A stretch of DNA of 14,309 nucleotides from an uncultured Spirochaetaceae bacterium. GTDB lineage: Bacteria > Spirochaetota > Spirochaetia > Sphaerochaetales > Sphaerochaetaceae. The DNA lies in contig CANRIJ010000028.1 in the NCBI GenBank assembly GCA_947630635.1, forward strand, positions 1 through 14,309, in the 5' to 3' direction. Position numbers and translations under genes: made by a program. Below are positions 5,908 to 14,026 of the stretch, in pieces (position 1 is the stretch's first letter; each line of letters begins with the position of its first letter). The notes under the pieces are model-generated. The model was not told the origin of the DNA and did no database searches. It was given only the letters and a program-made list of their open reading frames with translations.

Positions 5908-7367
5908 ATTGCCCTTTTAAGCTGGATATCGAATTCGGGGTCTGTCAGCGGTCTCTCTCCATATGGAAGCGAAAAGTAGTATTGATTCTCAATCAGGAGC
6001 TCCAAGAAGAGCTCTGGCAGTCCGCTATCCTTATAGAGCTCTGCAAAGGCCTTGATATTCTCCTTTGTATACTCTGGATGCTCCTCTAGGTATGGGTTCA
6101 GTTTGTCATCTTTCATAAACTCGATGTATGCCTCTCTGATCTCATCGGTGTTGAAGTCTGGCATTTTGACCTCATAGTCAGGCTCTATTCCATTATTGTG
6201 TATATCCTTTCCGCTTGGTGTTAGATAAGAGGCTGTTGTTATATTGAGGTACCCATCCAAGAATGGGATTACCTCTTGGACTATTCCCTTTCCAAAGGTC
6301 TTCTCGCCAACGACAATGGCCCTTCCATTGTCTTTTAGGGCTGCTATGAAGATTTCGCTTGATGATGCACTTGTGCCATCTGCAAGAATGACAATTGGAA
6401 CACTCTCATCGATTACATGGTAAGCGGTTGCTGTAAATAGGGTATCGTTCCTATTTGAACCCTCTTTGTATTTTGTGGTGAGGATGGTTCCTCTCTCAAG
6501 GAACATGTTAGCCAGCTGTGTTGCCTGGGTAACAAGTCCTCCGTAGTTTCCCCTGAGATCGAGAATATATCTATCTGCTCCCTGGCTTTTCAGCTCATTT
6601 ATGGCGTTTAGGACATTATCGGAGGTGGAATTGGTGAATTCGCTAATCATTATGTAGCCTATATTGCCATTTATGAGTTCCCACTCTGCACTAGGGGTCT
6701 CGATAAGCTCTGGAGTGAGGTTAAAGTCAATCTCCTCATCTCCCCTCATGATTGTCACTGTTACAGGCTTTCCAATCTCGCCTCTGAGGATCTTCGATAC
6801 CTCTGTATTCAAAAGTGGAGCTACATCCTCCCCGTTTATGCTTTTAATCATATCGTTTGGCTTGATGCCTGCTCTGTCGGCGGGACTTCCAGAGAATACA
6901 TCCGATATTATCGCCATATAGGTCTTTGGGTCGTTCTCATCGATATAGCTGGGGTCTAGCTTGGTGAATGTGATTCCGATTCCTCCATAGACTCCGGAGC
7001 TTGATTCTTGGAAATCATCAGCCTGGTCTGGTCTGATAAAGTATGTGTACTGGTCTCCAGTGGACTTTAAGAGAGCTTCGATCAAGAGATATTCAAGCTC
7101 ACTCTTATCAATGTCATAGAGTCCATTCTTGTCTACGAATCCGTATAGATTCGTAAGTGAATATAGGATTTCAGTTAGTGTGGGCTCGCTTGTCTCATTT
7201 ACTGTATTGGCAAGAGTCCCATTTTCTGAGTAGCTGTAGTTGTAGTTGTTGTATGTCGGGTATGGCAGAGCTGGTGCAATATACTCTTTTGTAGGCGCTG
7301 AGAATAGCGGCATCAAAAGGATGACTGATATAAAAAGCAATGTAATTAGTCTCTTCTTCATAGTCAC
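5883..7367 (-). CDS. S41 family C-terminal processing peptidase (CtpA/Prc-like), exported
   Basis: This 494-residue serine protease acts outside the inner membrane, cleaving near the C-termini of substrate proteins. A signal peptide is clear: KKR followed by the hydrophobic LITLLFISVILLMPLF and SAP, with cleavage likely near residue 24. After a Tyr/Asn-rich linker (about 29-60) comes a helical region, then a PDZ domain (about 125-210; GGIGITF, SPADRAGIKPNDMIKSINGEDV). The protease core (about 225-400) has the catalytic dyad Ser335 in GTSASSSE and Lys360 in GEKTFGKG, 25 residues apart as in E. coli Prc, with LDLRGNYGGLV (269-279) shaping the site. A C-terminal helical extension (about 405-494) follows. 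The listed start is GTG with AGG seven bases upstream; an ATG two codons later (MKKR...) is equally possible. It is first in a two-gene unit with rsmE. Confidence 0.93.
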   Translation of the reverse strand: MTMKKRLITLLFISVILLMPLFSAPTKEYIAPALPYPTYNNYNYSYSENGTLANTVNETSEPTLTEILYSLTNLYGFVDKNGLYDIDKSELEYLLIEALLKSTGDQYTYFIRPDQADDFQESSSGVYGGIGITFTKLDPSYIDENDPKTYMAIISDVFSGSPADRAGIKPNDMIKSINGEDVAPLLNTEVSKILRGEIGKPVTVTIMRGDEEIDFNLTPELIETPSAEWELINGNIGYIMISEFTNSTSDNVLNAINELKSQGADRYILDLRGNYGGLVTQATQLANMFLERGTILTTKYKEGSNRNDTLFTATAYHVIDESVPIVILADGTSASSSEIFIAALKDNGRAIVVGEKTFGKGIVQEVIPFLDGYLNITTASYLTPSGKDIHNNGIEPDYEVKMPDFNTDEIREAYIEFMKDDKLNPYLEEHPEYTKENIKAFAELYKDSGLPELFLELLIENQYYFSLPYGERPLTDPEFDIQLKRAIEIINSMK

Positions 7368-7424
7368 AATGTTACCTGTTTAATTATGAAAATTCATTTT
7401 TGTATTATGTTGTGTTCATGAAGA

Positions 7425-7452
7425 ATTATACAGAGCGTGTCAATTTGGTCAC
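7425..7452 (-). promoter_or_regulatory. Probable promoter of the S41 protease-rsmE unit
   Basis: On the minus strand a perfect TATAAT (7430-7425) is preceded, with 16-bp spacing, by GTGACC (7452-7447, 4/6 to TTGACA). Transcription would start near 7418, leaving a leader of about 50 bases. A perfect TTGACA is also nearby but only 7 bp from the TATAAT, too close to pair with it. Confidence 0.5.
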
Positions 7453-7568
7453 ATTCTATTTAGGATGCTGCTAATTCCTTATGGCGCAAATTATTATTTG
7501 GCTTTTTTAAAAGAGGCGCCATTTTGCTTTTAATTGCTTAAAGAGCCTAGATTCAATAGACTCAGAGT

Positions 7569-8621
7569 ATGGCGCTCTTTATCGATTATCCATCGTGGAT
7601 CAGTCCATTTGTAATCCCTGGTGTTCCAATCAGATGGTATTCATTGATGTATATAGTGGCATTTGCCTTTGCCTACGTACTTTTTAGATATGAGTGCAAG
7701 CATGATCGAGTTATTAAATTCTCTGCCGCAGAGTCCCAGAATCTATTTTTCTGGGGTATTCTGGGGCTTTTAATTGGAGCAAGGCTGGGATCCTGCTTCT
7801 TCTACTCTGACTGGAGATATTACCTTACTCATCCATGGATGATATTCTGGCCATTTCAGGATGGGCACTTTGTGGGCCTTCCCGGAATGAGCTACCATGG
7901 CGGACTCATAGGGCTTATTCTCGGGGTCTTTATCTATACAAAGGTCAAAAAGGAGTCTTTTCTTCTAATAGCAGACCTTCTATCTGCCGCAATACCTTTA
8001 GGCTATACATTTGGCAGGCTCGGGAATTTTATCAATGCAGAGCTCTATGGAAGAATAACCTCATCTCCAATAGGCATGCTCTTTCCCTACGCTGAGCCGG
8101 TTAGCACCTCAGTAGAGTCTGTGAGAGGGGTTGCCGATGCCCTGGGCTATCAGTATGCGGTGGGGGATATGATCAATCTCCCAAGATTCCCCTCCCAGCT
8201 TTTTGAGGCATTCTTTGAGGGCATAGTCCTCTTTCTCATTCTCTGGTTTGTCATAAGAAAGCTTAAGATAAGACGCGCCTGGGCAAATGGAGTAGTACTC
8301 GGCTCCTATCTGATTGGATATGGAACCTTTAGATTCTTCATAGAGTATCTAAGGCAGCCCGATAGTGATATTGGGTATATTCTAAAGTGGGGAGGCTCAG
8401 AGGATGTATTTGTCTTTGAGTCTCTATTGAATATATCAAAGGGGCAAATTTATTGCCTAATGATGGTATTGGCAGGCATTATAATCATAATTGCTGTCTC
8501 CTGCCTGAGAAGACATAGGCTTAAAACTGAGAGAGAGATGGCAAAGACTATAAAGAGGGGCGAAAGTGATAGAAGATCGACTAAGAAAGCTAAGAAAGGA
8601 AATGCAAAAAGAGGGCATTGA
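7569..8621 (+). CDS. lgt: Prolipoprotein diacylglyceryl transferase
   Basis: This inner-membrane enzyme transfers diacylglycerol from phosphatidylglycerol to the lipobox cysteine of prelipoproteins, the first step of lipoprotein maturation. Multiple membrane helices are present. Signature residues match E. coli Lgt: Tyr24 (RWYSLMY), His110 in MSYHGG, and the core motif GRLGNFINAELYGR (149-162; Arg150, Asn153, Glu158, Gly161). The C-terminal FPSQLFEA (207-214) and YGTFRFFIEYLRQPD (251-265; Arg255 equivalent to Arg239) also fit. At 350 residues it is longer than the roughly 290 of E. coli. The extra length is a periplasmic-loop insertion around 175-205 and a very basic tail (from about 315; KTIKRGE, TKKAKKGNAKRGH). 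The tail's last 18 codons overlap the following gene in another frame. The ribosome binding site is poor (only AGAG upstream). First gene of the lgt, aminopeptidase, gpmI operon. Confidence 0.95.
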   Translation: MALFIDYPSWISPFVIPGVPIRWYSLMYIVAFAFAYVLFRYECKHDRVIKFSAAESQNLFFWGILGLLIGARLGSCFFYSDWRYYLTHPWMIFWPFQDGHFVGLPGMSYHGGLIGLILGVFIYTKVKKESFLLIADLLSAAIPLGYTFGRLGNFINAELYGRITSSPIGMLFPYAEPVSTSVESVRGVADALGYQYAVGDMINLPRFPSQLFEAFFEGIVLFLILWFVIRKLKIRRAWANGVVLGSYLIGYGTFRFFIEYLRQPDSDIGYILKWGGSEDVFVFESLLNISKGQIYCLMMVLAGIIIIIAVSCLRRHRLKTEREMAKTIKRGESDRRSTKKAKKGNAKRGH

Positions 8622-10350
8622 TGCCTTCGTTGTCACGGGTACTGACCCTCACATGGGAGAGTATGTTGCTTCCAGATGGAGGACAAGGGAGTTTATAAGC
8701 GGCTTTACAGGCTCTGCGGGAACGGTCATTGTCACCAAGGACAGGGCGCTTCTCTTTGTTGACTCGAGGTATTTCATACAGGGAGCCAATGAGATAAGGG
8801 GAACCGAGTACGAGCTTATTAAGCTTGAAGTCGATAATAATCCAAGTTACGAAGAGTGGCTTGAGATGAATATGAAGAAGGGCGACAAGGTCGGAGTAGA
8901 CAGCCTCTCGATATCTATCAGCGAGTTCAGAAAACTCGATAGGCGCCTGGATTTGAATAAGATAAAGCTAGTTGGAACTGAGGATCTCTTAAATAGATTC
9001 TGGGATGAGAGGCCAGAGGTTCCCAAGACTAAGGTCAAGGCCGTAAGGGATGACTATGCGGGCTTTACGCGAAGAGCAAAGATAAACATCGTGAGAATGA
9101 AGCTCAGAGAGAGGGGCGCAGACTTCACATTCCTCTCCTCAATCGATGACATTGCCTGGCTTACAAATCTCAGGGCAGATGACATCAAGTACAATCCCGT
9201 CTTCTACTCATATGCATTTATCTCCCAGACAAGAGCTGCGCTCTTTGTGGATGAGTCGAGATTCACAGATGACATGCTATTAGTTGTAAAAGAGGACTTT
9301 GAGGTCTATTCATATGGTGATATCTTCTCAAAACTCTCCGATCTCACAAAGAGAGGAAGGGCTCTATATGACCCGGATAAGACGGCCTATGCCTTCAAGG
9401 ACTATGTTGCAAAGAAGAACAGTATCGAGTGTATCAATATAACAACTGAGCTCAAGGCCAGAAAGAATCCTGCAGAGATGGATGGAATGAGAAGAGCTCA
9501 TTTCCAGGATGGAATTGCATTTTGCAATTTCATGGCAAATATCGATCCTACCAAGGAGTATACAGAGATCGATATCTCGACTCTCTTTGAGAAGGAGAGA
9601 GAGAAGACAGAGGGCTATCTTCAGCCTTCATTCTCTCCAATCTCAGCCTTCAGAGAGGACGGAGCGCTATGCCACTACAGTGCAAGCCCAGAGTCCAATA
9701 AGAAGATAAATACCCAAGGCCTTTTGGTTTTGGATACGGGAAGCCAGTTTGAGTATGGAACAACAGACCTTACCAGAACGCTTCTTTTTGGAGAGAGCGC
9801 AAGCGAAGAGGAGAAGAGAGACTATACTCTTGTGCTAAAGGGGCACCTGGCACTATCAAGGCAGAGATTCCCTCGCGGAACTAGGGGCTATCAGCTTGAT
9901 GTTCTTGCCCGCCAGTTTCTCTGGAATTGCGGAATGACCTTCTATCACGGCACAGGACACGGAGTTGGATGCAATTTGAATGTCCATGAGGGACCGATGA
10001 GAATATCCACAGCTCCGATTGATGTTCCCCTTGAGGTTGGCATGGTGCTATCAGATGAGCCTGGCGTCTATAAAGAGGGAAGGCATGGAATCAGAATCGA
10101 GAACTTGGTGGCAGTGCAGGAGGATGAGAAGACCGAGTTTGGGACGTTCTACTCATTCGAGGTTTTGACAATGGTTCCATATGAGAAGAGACTCATTGAT
10201 ACTGATTATCTTACCGATAATGAGATTGAGCAGATAAACCTCTATCACAAATGGGTTAGAGATCAGCTGATTGATTATGTCAGAGAGGATACCAAGGCAT
10301 GGCTTGAGAAAGCCACAAGTCCAATTGAGAAGAATAAGGAGAATAAATAG
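8566..10350 (+). CDS. Xaa-Pro aminopeptidase (aminopeptidase P, M24B, long three-domain type)
   Basis: This 594-residue cytoplasmic metallopeptidase removes N-terminal residues preceding proline. The layout matches the eukaryotic-like long form: two creatinase-like N-terminal domains (about 1-145 and 150-300) and a pita-bread catalytic domain (about 305-540). The dinuclear metal ligands are Asp390 (LDTGSQF), Asp401 (TTDLTRT), His465 (HGTGHGVG), Glu498 (SDEPGVY) and Glu512 (RIENLV), with spacing as in human XPNPEP1. The C-terminal MVPYEKRLID with NLYHKWV is also family-typical. I take the GTG at 8566 as start because GAGGGG lies seven bases upstream and RLRKLRKEMQKEGIDAFVVTGTDPH aligns with the usual N-terminus. 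This start lies inside lgt, giving a 56-bp overlap. The C-terminal charged tail is variable in the family. Confidence 0.94.
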   Translation: MIEDRLRKLRKEMQKEGIDAFVVTGTDPHMGEYVASRWRTREFISGFTGSAGTVIVTKDRALLFVDSRYFIQGANEIRGTEYELIKLEVDNNPSYEEWLEMNMKKGDKVGVDSLSISISEFRKLDRRLDLNKIKLVGTEDLLNRFWDERPEVPKTKVKAVRDDYAGFTRRAKINIVRMKLRERGADFTFLSSIDDIAWLTNLRADDIKYNPVFYSYAFISQTRAALFVDESRFTDDMLLVVKEDFEVYSYGDIFSKLSDLTKRGRALYDPDKTAYAFKDYVAKKNSIECINITTELKARKNPAEMDGMRRAHFQDGIAFCNFMANIDPTKEYTEIDISTLFEKEREKTEGYLQPSFSPISAFREDGALCHYSASPESNKKINTQGLLVLDTGSQFEYGTTDLTRTLLFGESASEEEKRDYTLVLKGHLALSRQRFPRGTRGYQLDVLARQFLWNCGMTFYHGTGHGVGCNLNVHEGPMRISTAPIDVPLEVGMVLSDEPGVYKEGRHGIRIENLVAVQEDEKTEFGTFYSFEVLTMVPYEKRLIDTDYLTDNEIEQINLYHKWVRDQLIDYVREDTKAWLEKATSPIEKNKENK

Positions 10351-12000
10351 ATGGTAGAGCCACTTAAGAGAAGCGGAAAGATTGAGAGAAAGGGCCCAGT
10401 GGTCCTAGTGATTATGGATGGCGTCGGCTTTGGCAAATACCAAGATGGAGATGCGGTCAAGAGTGCTATGACACAGAATTTGGATAAGTTCTTTGAAACC
10501 TCTCCATGGACAAAGCTAAAGGCACATGGCCTTGCCGTAGGACTTCCAAGCGACGCTGATATGGGAAACAGCGAGGTTGGACACAATGCAATGGGCTGTG
10601 GAAGAGTCTTTGCCCAGGGCGCAAAACTTGTTGAGAACGCAATTGAGAGCAAAGAGATGTTCAGAGGAGAGACATGGAAGAAGCTTGTCGAGAATGTAAA
10701 GAAGAACAATTCGACGCTTCATTTCATTGGGCTTCTCTCCGATGGAAACGTTCACTCCCACATTGATAATCTAAAGGCAATGGTTGTAGAGGCCAAGGCT
10801 GAGGGAGTAAAGAGAGTCAGAGTCCATGCGCTTCTTGATGGAAGAGATGTTGGAGAGATGTCCGCACTTGACTACTTCGATCCATTTGATGAGTTTCTGA
10901 AGGATCTCTCTAAGGATGGAGATTTTGATGCGAAGATTGCCTCCGGCGGTGGAAGAATGGTCATAACAATGGATAGGTACAACGCCAACTGGGATATGGT
11001 AAGAAAGGGCTGGGAGACTCATGTCCTCGGGGAGGGCAGACAGTTTGATAGTGCCCATGATGCTATTACCACTCTTAGAAAGGAGACTGGGGCAATTGAC
11101 CAAGATCTTCCTCCATTTGTAATTGCAGAGAGTGGAAATCCAGTTGGGACAATCAACGATGGAGACTCTGTAATACTCTTTAATTTCAGAGGCGATAGAG
11201 CGCTTGAGATAACAAAGGCCTTTGAGGCAGAGAAGCTTGAGGAGTTTGATAGAAAGAGACACCCAAAGGTAGAGTATGCCGGAATGATGGAATATGACGG
11301 GGATCTACATGTTCCAAGGCAGTTCTTGGTCTCTCCTCCGGCAATAGACAGAACAATGGCAGAGTATCTATGCAAGACCGGTGTCACCCAGTTCTCGATC
11401 TCTGAGACCCAGAAGTTTGGACATGTCACCTATTTCTTCAATGGAAACAGAACCGGAAAATTCGATGAGAAGCTTGAGGAGTATGTAGAGATTCCATCTG
11501 ATAAGGTTCCATTTGAGGAGAGGCCATGGATGAAGTGCGCCGAGATAACCGATAGAGTCATCAGCGAGATTGAAAAGGGAGAGTGGAAATTCATCAAGCT
11601 CAACTATCCAAATGGCGATATGGTTGGACACACCGGCGTATTTGAGGCTGTTGTCTGTTCAATGGAGGCTTTGGATCTGCAGCTCGGAAGGCTTAAGAGC
11701 GCAATTGATAAGGCTGGTGGAATACTCATCATAACCGCAGACCATGGAAATGCAGATGACATGTATGAGCATCTAAAGGATGGATCTGTATCGAGAAAGG
11801 CCAATGGAGATCCGAAGGCAAAGACAAGCCATTCGCTAAATCCTGTGCCTTGCATCATCTATGACCCATGCTACAGCGGTGAGTACTCAAAGACTCTCAG
11901 AGAGGGACTTGGAATATCATCCATTGCTGCAACTTGCATATCGCTTTTGGGCTATGTGCCTCCAGAGGACTATGATAAGTCAGTAGTTACTTTTAATTAG
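10351..12000 (+). CDS. gpmI: 2,3-bisphosphoglycerate-independent phosphoglycerate mutase, long form
   Basis: This Mn-dependent enzyme interconverts 3- and 2-phosphoglycerate in glycolysis/gluconeogenesis. It has an alkaline-phosphatase-like fold: Asp23 (IMDGVG) and catalytic Ser74 in DMGNSEVGHN, the phosphatase/transferase insert with LLDGRDV (161-167), ASGGGRM (197-203) and NFRGDRALE (278-286), then the metal ligands in GDMVGHTG (422-429), ITADHGNADDM (461-471) and His494. At 549 residues it is longer than the usual bacterial form of about 510. The segments HALLDGRD, GGGRMVITMDRYNANWD and DQDLPPFV resemble the plant/kinetoplastid subgroup, in which the catalytic serine is likewise near position 74. 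Translation starts at the first base after the upstream stop, with AAGGAG (10336-10341) inside the end of the peptidase gene, so expression is probably coupled. Confidence 0.96.
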   Translation: MVEPLKRSGKIERKGPVVLVIMDGVGFGKYQDGDAVKSAMTQNLDKFFETSPWTKLKAHGLAVGLPSDADMGNSEVGHNAMGCGRVFAQGAKLVENAIESKEMFRGETWKKLVENVKKNNSTLHFIGLLSDGNVHSHIDNLKAMVVEAKAEGVKRVRVHALLDGRDVGEMSALDYFDPFDEFLKDLSKDGDFDAKIASGGGRMVITMDRYNANWDMVRKGWETHVLGEGRQFDSAHDAITTLRKETGAIDQDLPPFVIAESGNPVGTINDGDSVILFNFRGDRALEITKAFEAEKLEEFDRKRHPKVEYAGMMEYDGDLHVPRQFLVSPPAIDRTMAEYLCKTGVTQFSISETQKFGHVTYFFNGNRTGKFDEKLEEYVEIPSDKVPFEERPWMKCAEITDRVISEIEKGEWKFIKLNYPNGDMVGHTGVFEAVVCSMEALDLQLGRLKSAIDKAGGILIITADHGNADDMYEHLKDGSVSRKANGDPKAKTSHSLNPVPCIIYDPCYSGEYSKTLREGLGISSIAATCISLLGYVPPEDYDKSVVTFN

Positions 12001-12020
12001 CAGAACCGAATTTCAATAAT

Positions 12021-12052
12021 AGGGGCTTATGCGATGCATGAGCCTCTTTTTT
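12021..12052 (+). terminator. Rho-independent terminator after gpmI
   Basis: AGGGGCTTATGC (12021-12032) pairs with GCATGAGCCTCT (12036-12047), 12 bp including two G-T wobbles, around a GAT loop and followed by a T-run to 12052. The T-run overlaps the stop codon of the convergent minus-strand gene. It ends the lgt-aminopeptidase-gpmI operon and may partly serve the converging transcript. Confidence 0.88.
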
Positions 12053-13265
12053 ATTTCTCAATTAGCTCAAAGAGCTCCTTTAGCCCCTTTTTCTCTCCGG
12101 GATATATTCCAAAGAGGCTCTCATTCTCGTCTTTTTCCCCGGGAATTCCATAGATGATAATGGGTCCATGGATCTTCTCAATCGGATTTACTGTCTTTAT
12201 GTCAGAGTAGGAATGCGATCTTTCAAAGTCTTGTTTTATCTTATTCGGGGTCTTGAATTTTGCCTCTAGGATGAAGTAGTCGACCTTCTCTCTTTCTTGC
12301 TTCTTTATTATGAAGTCTGGTGTTGATAGCTCCTTAACTGATATTAGCTCTATTCCGTTTTCACTCTTATCGCCAGAAGAGGAGATTATGCCCTGATAAT
12401 AGAGGGTGAGAATCGTATTTCCTCTTTTGCAGATATACGTATTCTCTACTTGGCTGTTATGGGAGTGGCTATATTCAAATCTCTCTTTTCCAAGTAGGCT
12501 GTATCCTCTTTTATAGAGCTCTCTCTTGAATTTCACAAAAAGATATAGCTCATATAGCTCTCCATATGAGCTATGACTCTCCGCCATCTTGTAGAGAGTG
12601 TCAGAGTAGTCTTTTTCAAAGGCCTCATTTGCAACTATAAAGAGAGCCTCTCTCTCGGTTTTTGGGTGTATCTTCTTTATCCTCGATGTTCTGGGAATTG
12701 CAAAAGTGTATTTTATTGCCCCGAGCATGGGATGAGAGGTCTTATATGAGTAGATTCCGTGATCGAAAAGACTCTCTTTATCATATGGGGTGACTTTAAA
12801 GGAGAGTATCTCTCTCTGTTTTCTTCTTACATCAGAGGTGCGATAGAGTCTTTTGCCGACAAATACAAGGCAGCTTCTATTCTCTGAGAGTCCATATGCG
12901 CTATAGAAGCTCTCATTCTTCTCTTTGAGATATATGTGTATGCCAAAGCTCTCAGGGGCTTGGATCTGGCTTCTTTTGATGCGCTCTGCATAAAAGAGAT
13001 TCCTCTTATCTGGATGGCGGTCTCTTTTATGTGCTTTTCTGCTCCTCTTCTTTATTCTCTCTCTATCGTCTTCTCTAATCAGCGCAATGGAGAGATCAAA
13101 GACAATGAGCTCTAGATTGGAGAGCTTCTCAAGAAGAAGAGGGGGAATATCCACTCTTATTCTCATCTCTTCATCGATAAAGCCCGTCTCATCGCTTTGA
13201 TCTATCGGAAGAAAGGGTATGAAATATAGAGTATGGCCTTTGTTGATTGAGCCCAGAAAACGCAC
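12051..13265 (-). CDS. Uncharacterised protein with C-terminal PD-(D/E)XK nuclease motif (PDDEXK_7/DUF2357-like)
   Basis: The protein has 404 residues. The C-terminal region (about 230-375) carries a nuclease-like pattern: helix GELYELYLFVKFKREL with Glu239, then TLYYQG, then STPDFII with Asp317, a charged turn, and the strand ILEAKFK with Glu334/Lys336, followed by DFERSHSYSDI. This matches the order E, (T)PD, (D/E)xK, xxxHxY seen in PDDEXK_7/DUF2357 proteins related to McrC of McrBC restriction systems. The N-terminal 230 residues are not recognised; they are rich in charged residues, with a very basic stretch at 70-100 (KKRSRKAHKRDRH). No signal peptide or membrane helix is seen. The start is GTG, overlapping by one base (TAGTG) the stop of the upstream membrane-protein gene, so the two are translationally coupled. 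No McrB-type GTPase is in the window. Family assignment is by motif only; function is unknown. Confidence 0.68.
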   Translation of the reverse strand: MRFLGSINKGHTLYFIPFLPIDQSDETGFIDEEMRIRVDIPPLLLEKLSNLELIVFDLSIALIREDDRERIKKRSRKAHKRDRHPDKRNLFYAERIKRSQIQAPESFGIHIYLKEKNESFYSAYGLSENRSCLVFVGKRLYRTSDVRRKQREILSFKVTPYDKESLFDHGIYSYKTSHPMLGAIKYTFAIPRTSRIKKIHPKTEREALFIVANEAFEKDYSDTLYKMAESHSSYGELYELYLFVKFKRELYKRGYSLLGKERFEYSHSHNSQVENTYICKRGNTILTLYYQGIISSSGDKSENGIELISVKELSTPDFIIKKQEREKVDYFILEAKFKTPNKIKQDFERSHSYSDIKTVNPIEKIHGPIIIYGIPGEKDENESLFGIYPGEKKGLKELFELIEK

Positions 13266-14026
13266 TAGAAGCTCTCTTTTACATTATTTGATATAATTAC
13301 TATTCCGACTATATAGAGCGTCGAGGATAGAATTACCGGTATTAAAAGCGAGCTGAATCCAAGGTAGAGTCCTGCTATAAGGAAAATGAATCCAATAAGT
13401 CTCTTTATTGCTACAGCGCCCTTTTCCCTGGCTGCGGATATTACCAGGGTGAGTATGGTTGCAGCGTAGAATAGGAGTATCGACAATTGAATCATCGCAT
13501 CGTATTTTCCGGAAAGAATCTCAAGGCTTGAGGATGATGTGTAATTCACCGGTGCGATAACGCTTATAAATAGACTGAATGCCAAAACGATTACTATATA
13601 CCAGCTCATTCTCGGGCTATTGAAGCCGTAGAATCTCAGAGATGAGAGGAGAAAGAGGGATGCAGTTCCAATAAGCGAGAATCTCTCTAGATATGTGAGT
13701 ATCCTCGGGCTGATAAAGACCACCTCTGTAAGGGCGACATAGCGAGGAACAATAAGGGTTGCCTGAAGGGCTATCATGGTGAAGAGGATGGGGAATATCT
13801 CGCCATCCTGTGTGTGCATCTTTCTTCTGATTCTGATTATGATCTGAGGAACCAGCGATGATATGAGTATCACAAACTGCGGGAAATAGCCCTGTATCGT
13901 AACAATGGATTTTGTGCCATAGTCTTTAACGAGTATCAGCGTCATATGGACGATGATTGCACCATATATTATGGTTATAAGAATCTGGACAATAAGAAGG
14001 ATTATCTGCCAGGCCTTCTTGCCCAT
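13265..14026 (-). CDS. Unrecognised multi-pass inner-membrane protein
   Basis: The protein has 253 residues and is largely hydrophobic. Segments at roughly 8-30, 46-64, 79-96, 112-128, 140-162, 181-200 and 211-246 look membrane-spanning (seven or eight helices, the last possibly two). Basic loops such as RIRRKMHTQ (65-73) and REKGAVAIKR suggest cytoplasmic sides. No catalytic or transport motif is recognised, and I assign no function. AAGGA precedes the ATG at 9 bases. Its start overlaps the stop of the upstream transporter-like gene by one base (TAATG), and its stop overlaps the GTG of the nuclease-like gene by one base (TAGTG). The three products are therefore likely made together, and this protein may be the membrane partner of the nuclease-like one. 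Confidence 0.8.
   Translation of the reverse strand: MGKKAWQIILLIVQILITIIYGAIIVHMTLILVKDYGTKSIVTIQGYFPQFVILISSLVPQIIIRIRRKMHTQDGEIFPILFTMIALQATLIVPRYVALTEVVFISPRILTYLERFSLIGTASLFLLSSLRFYGFNSPRMSWYIVIVLAFSLFISVIAPVNYTSSSSLEILSGKYDAMIQLSILLFYAATILTLVISAAREKGAVAIKRLIGFIFLIAGLYLGFSSLLIPVILSSTLYIVGIVIISNNVKESF

Noticed and set aside
7425..7449. Perfect TTGACA and perfect TATAAT close together upstream of the S41 protease
   Set aside because: They are separated by only 7 bp, which cannot be bridged by sigma-70; the TATAAT pairs better with GTGACC at 16 bp.
7481..7510. Nine-codon reading frame (MAQIIIWLF) upstream of lgt as a leader peptide
   Set aside because: It has no ribosome binding site, no regulatory codon pattern and no following attenuator; most likely chance.
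7481..7522. ATGGCGC/GCGCCAT 7-bp inverted repeat upstream of lgt
   Set aside because: The arms are short, the spacer is 28 bases and no T-run follows; not distinguishable from chance.
7534..7562. TTGCTT-17 bp-TAGACT as the lgt promoter, which would give another leaderless start
   Set aside because: Only 3/6 and 4/6 matches to consensus; too weak to call.
10771..11631. Several long minus-strand open frames opposite gpmI
   Set aside because: They mirror the codon structure of a fully conserved gene, have no recognisable protein features and overlap each other; treated as shadows.
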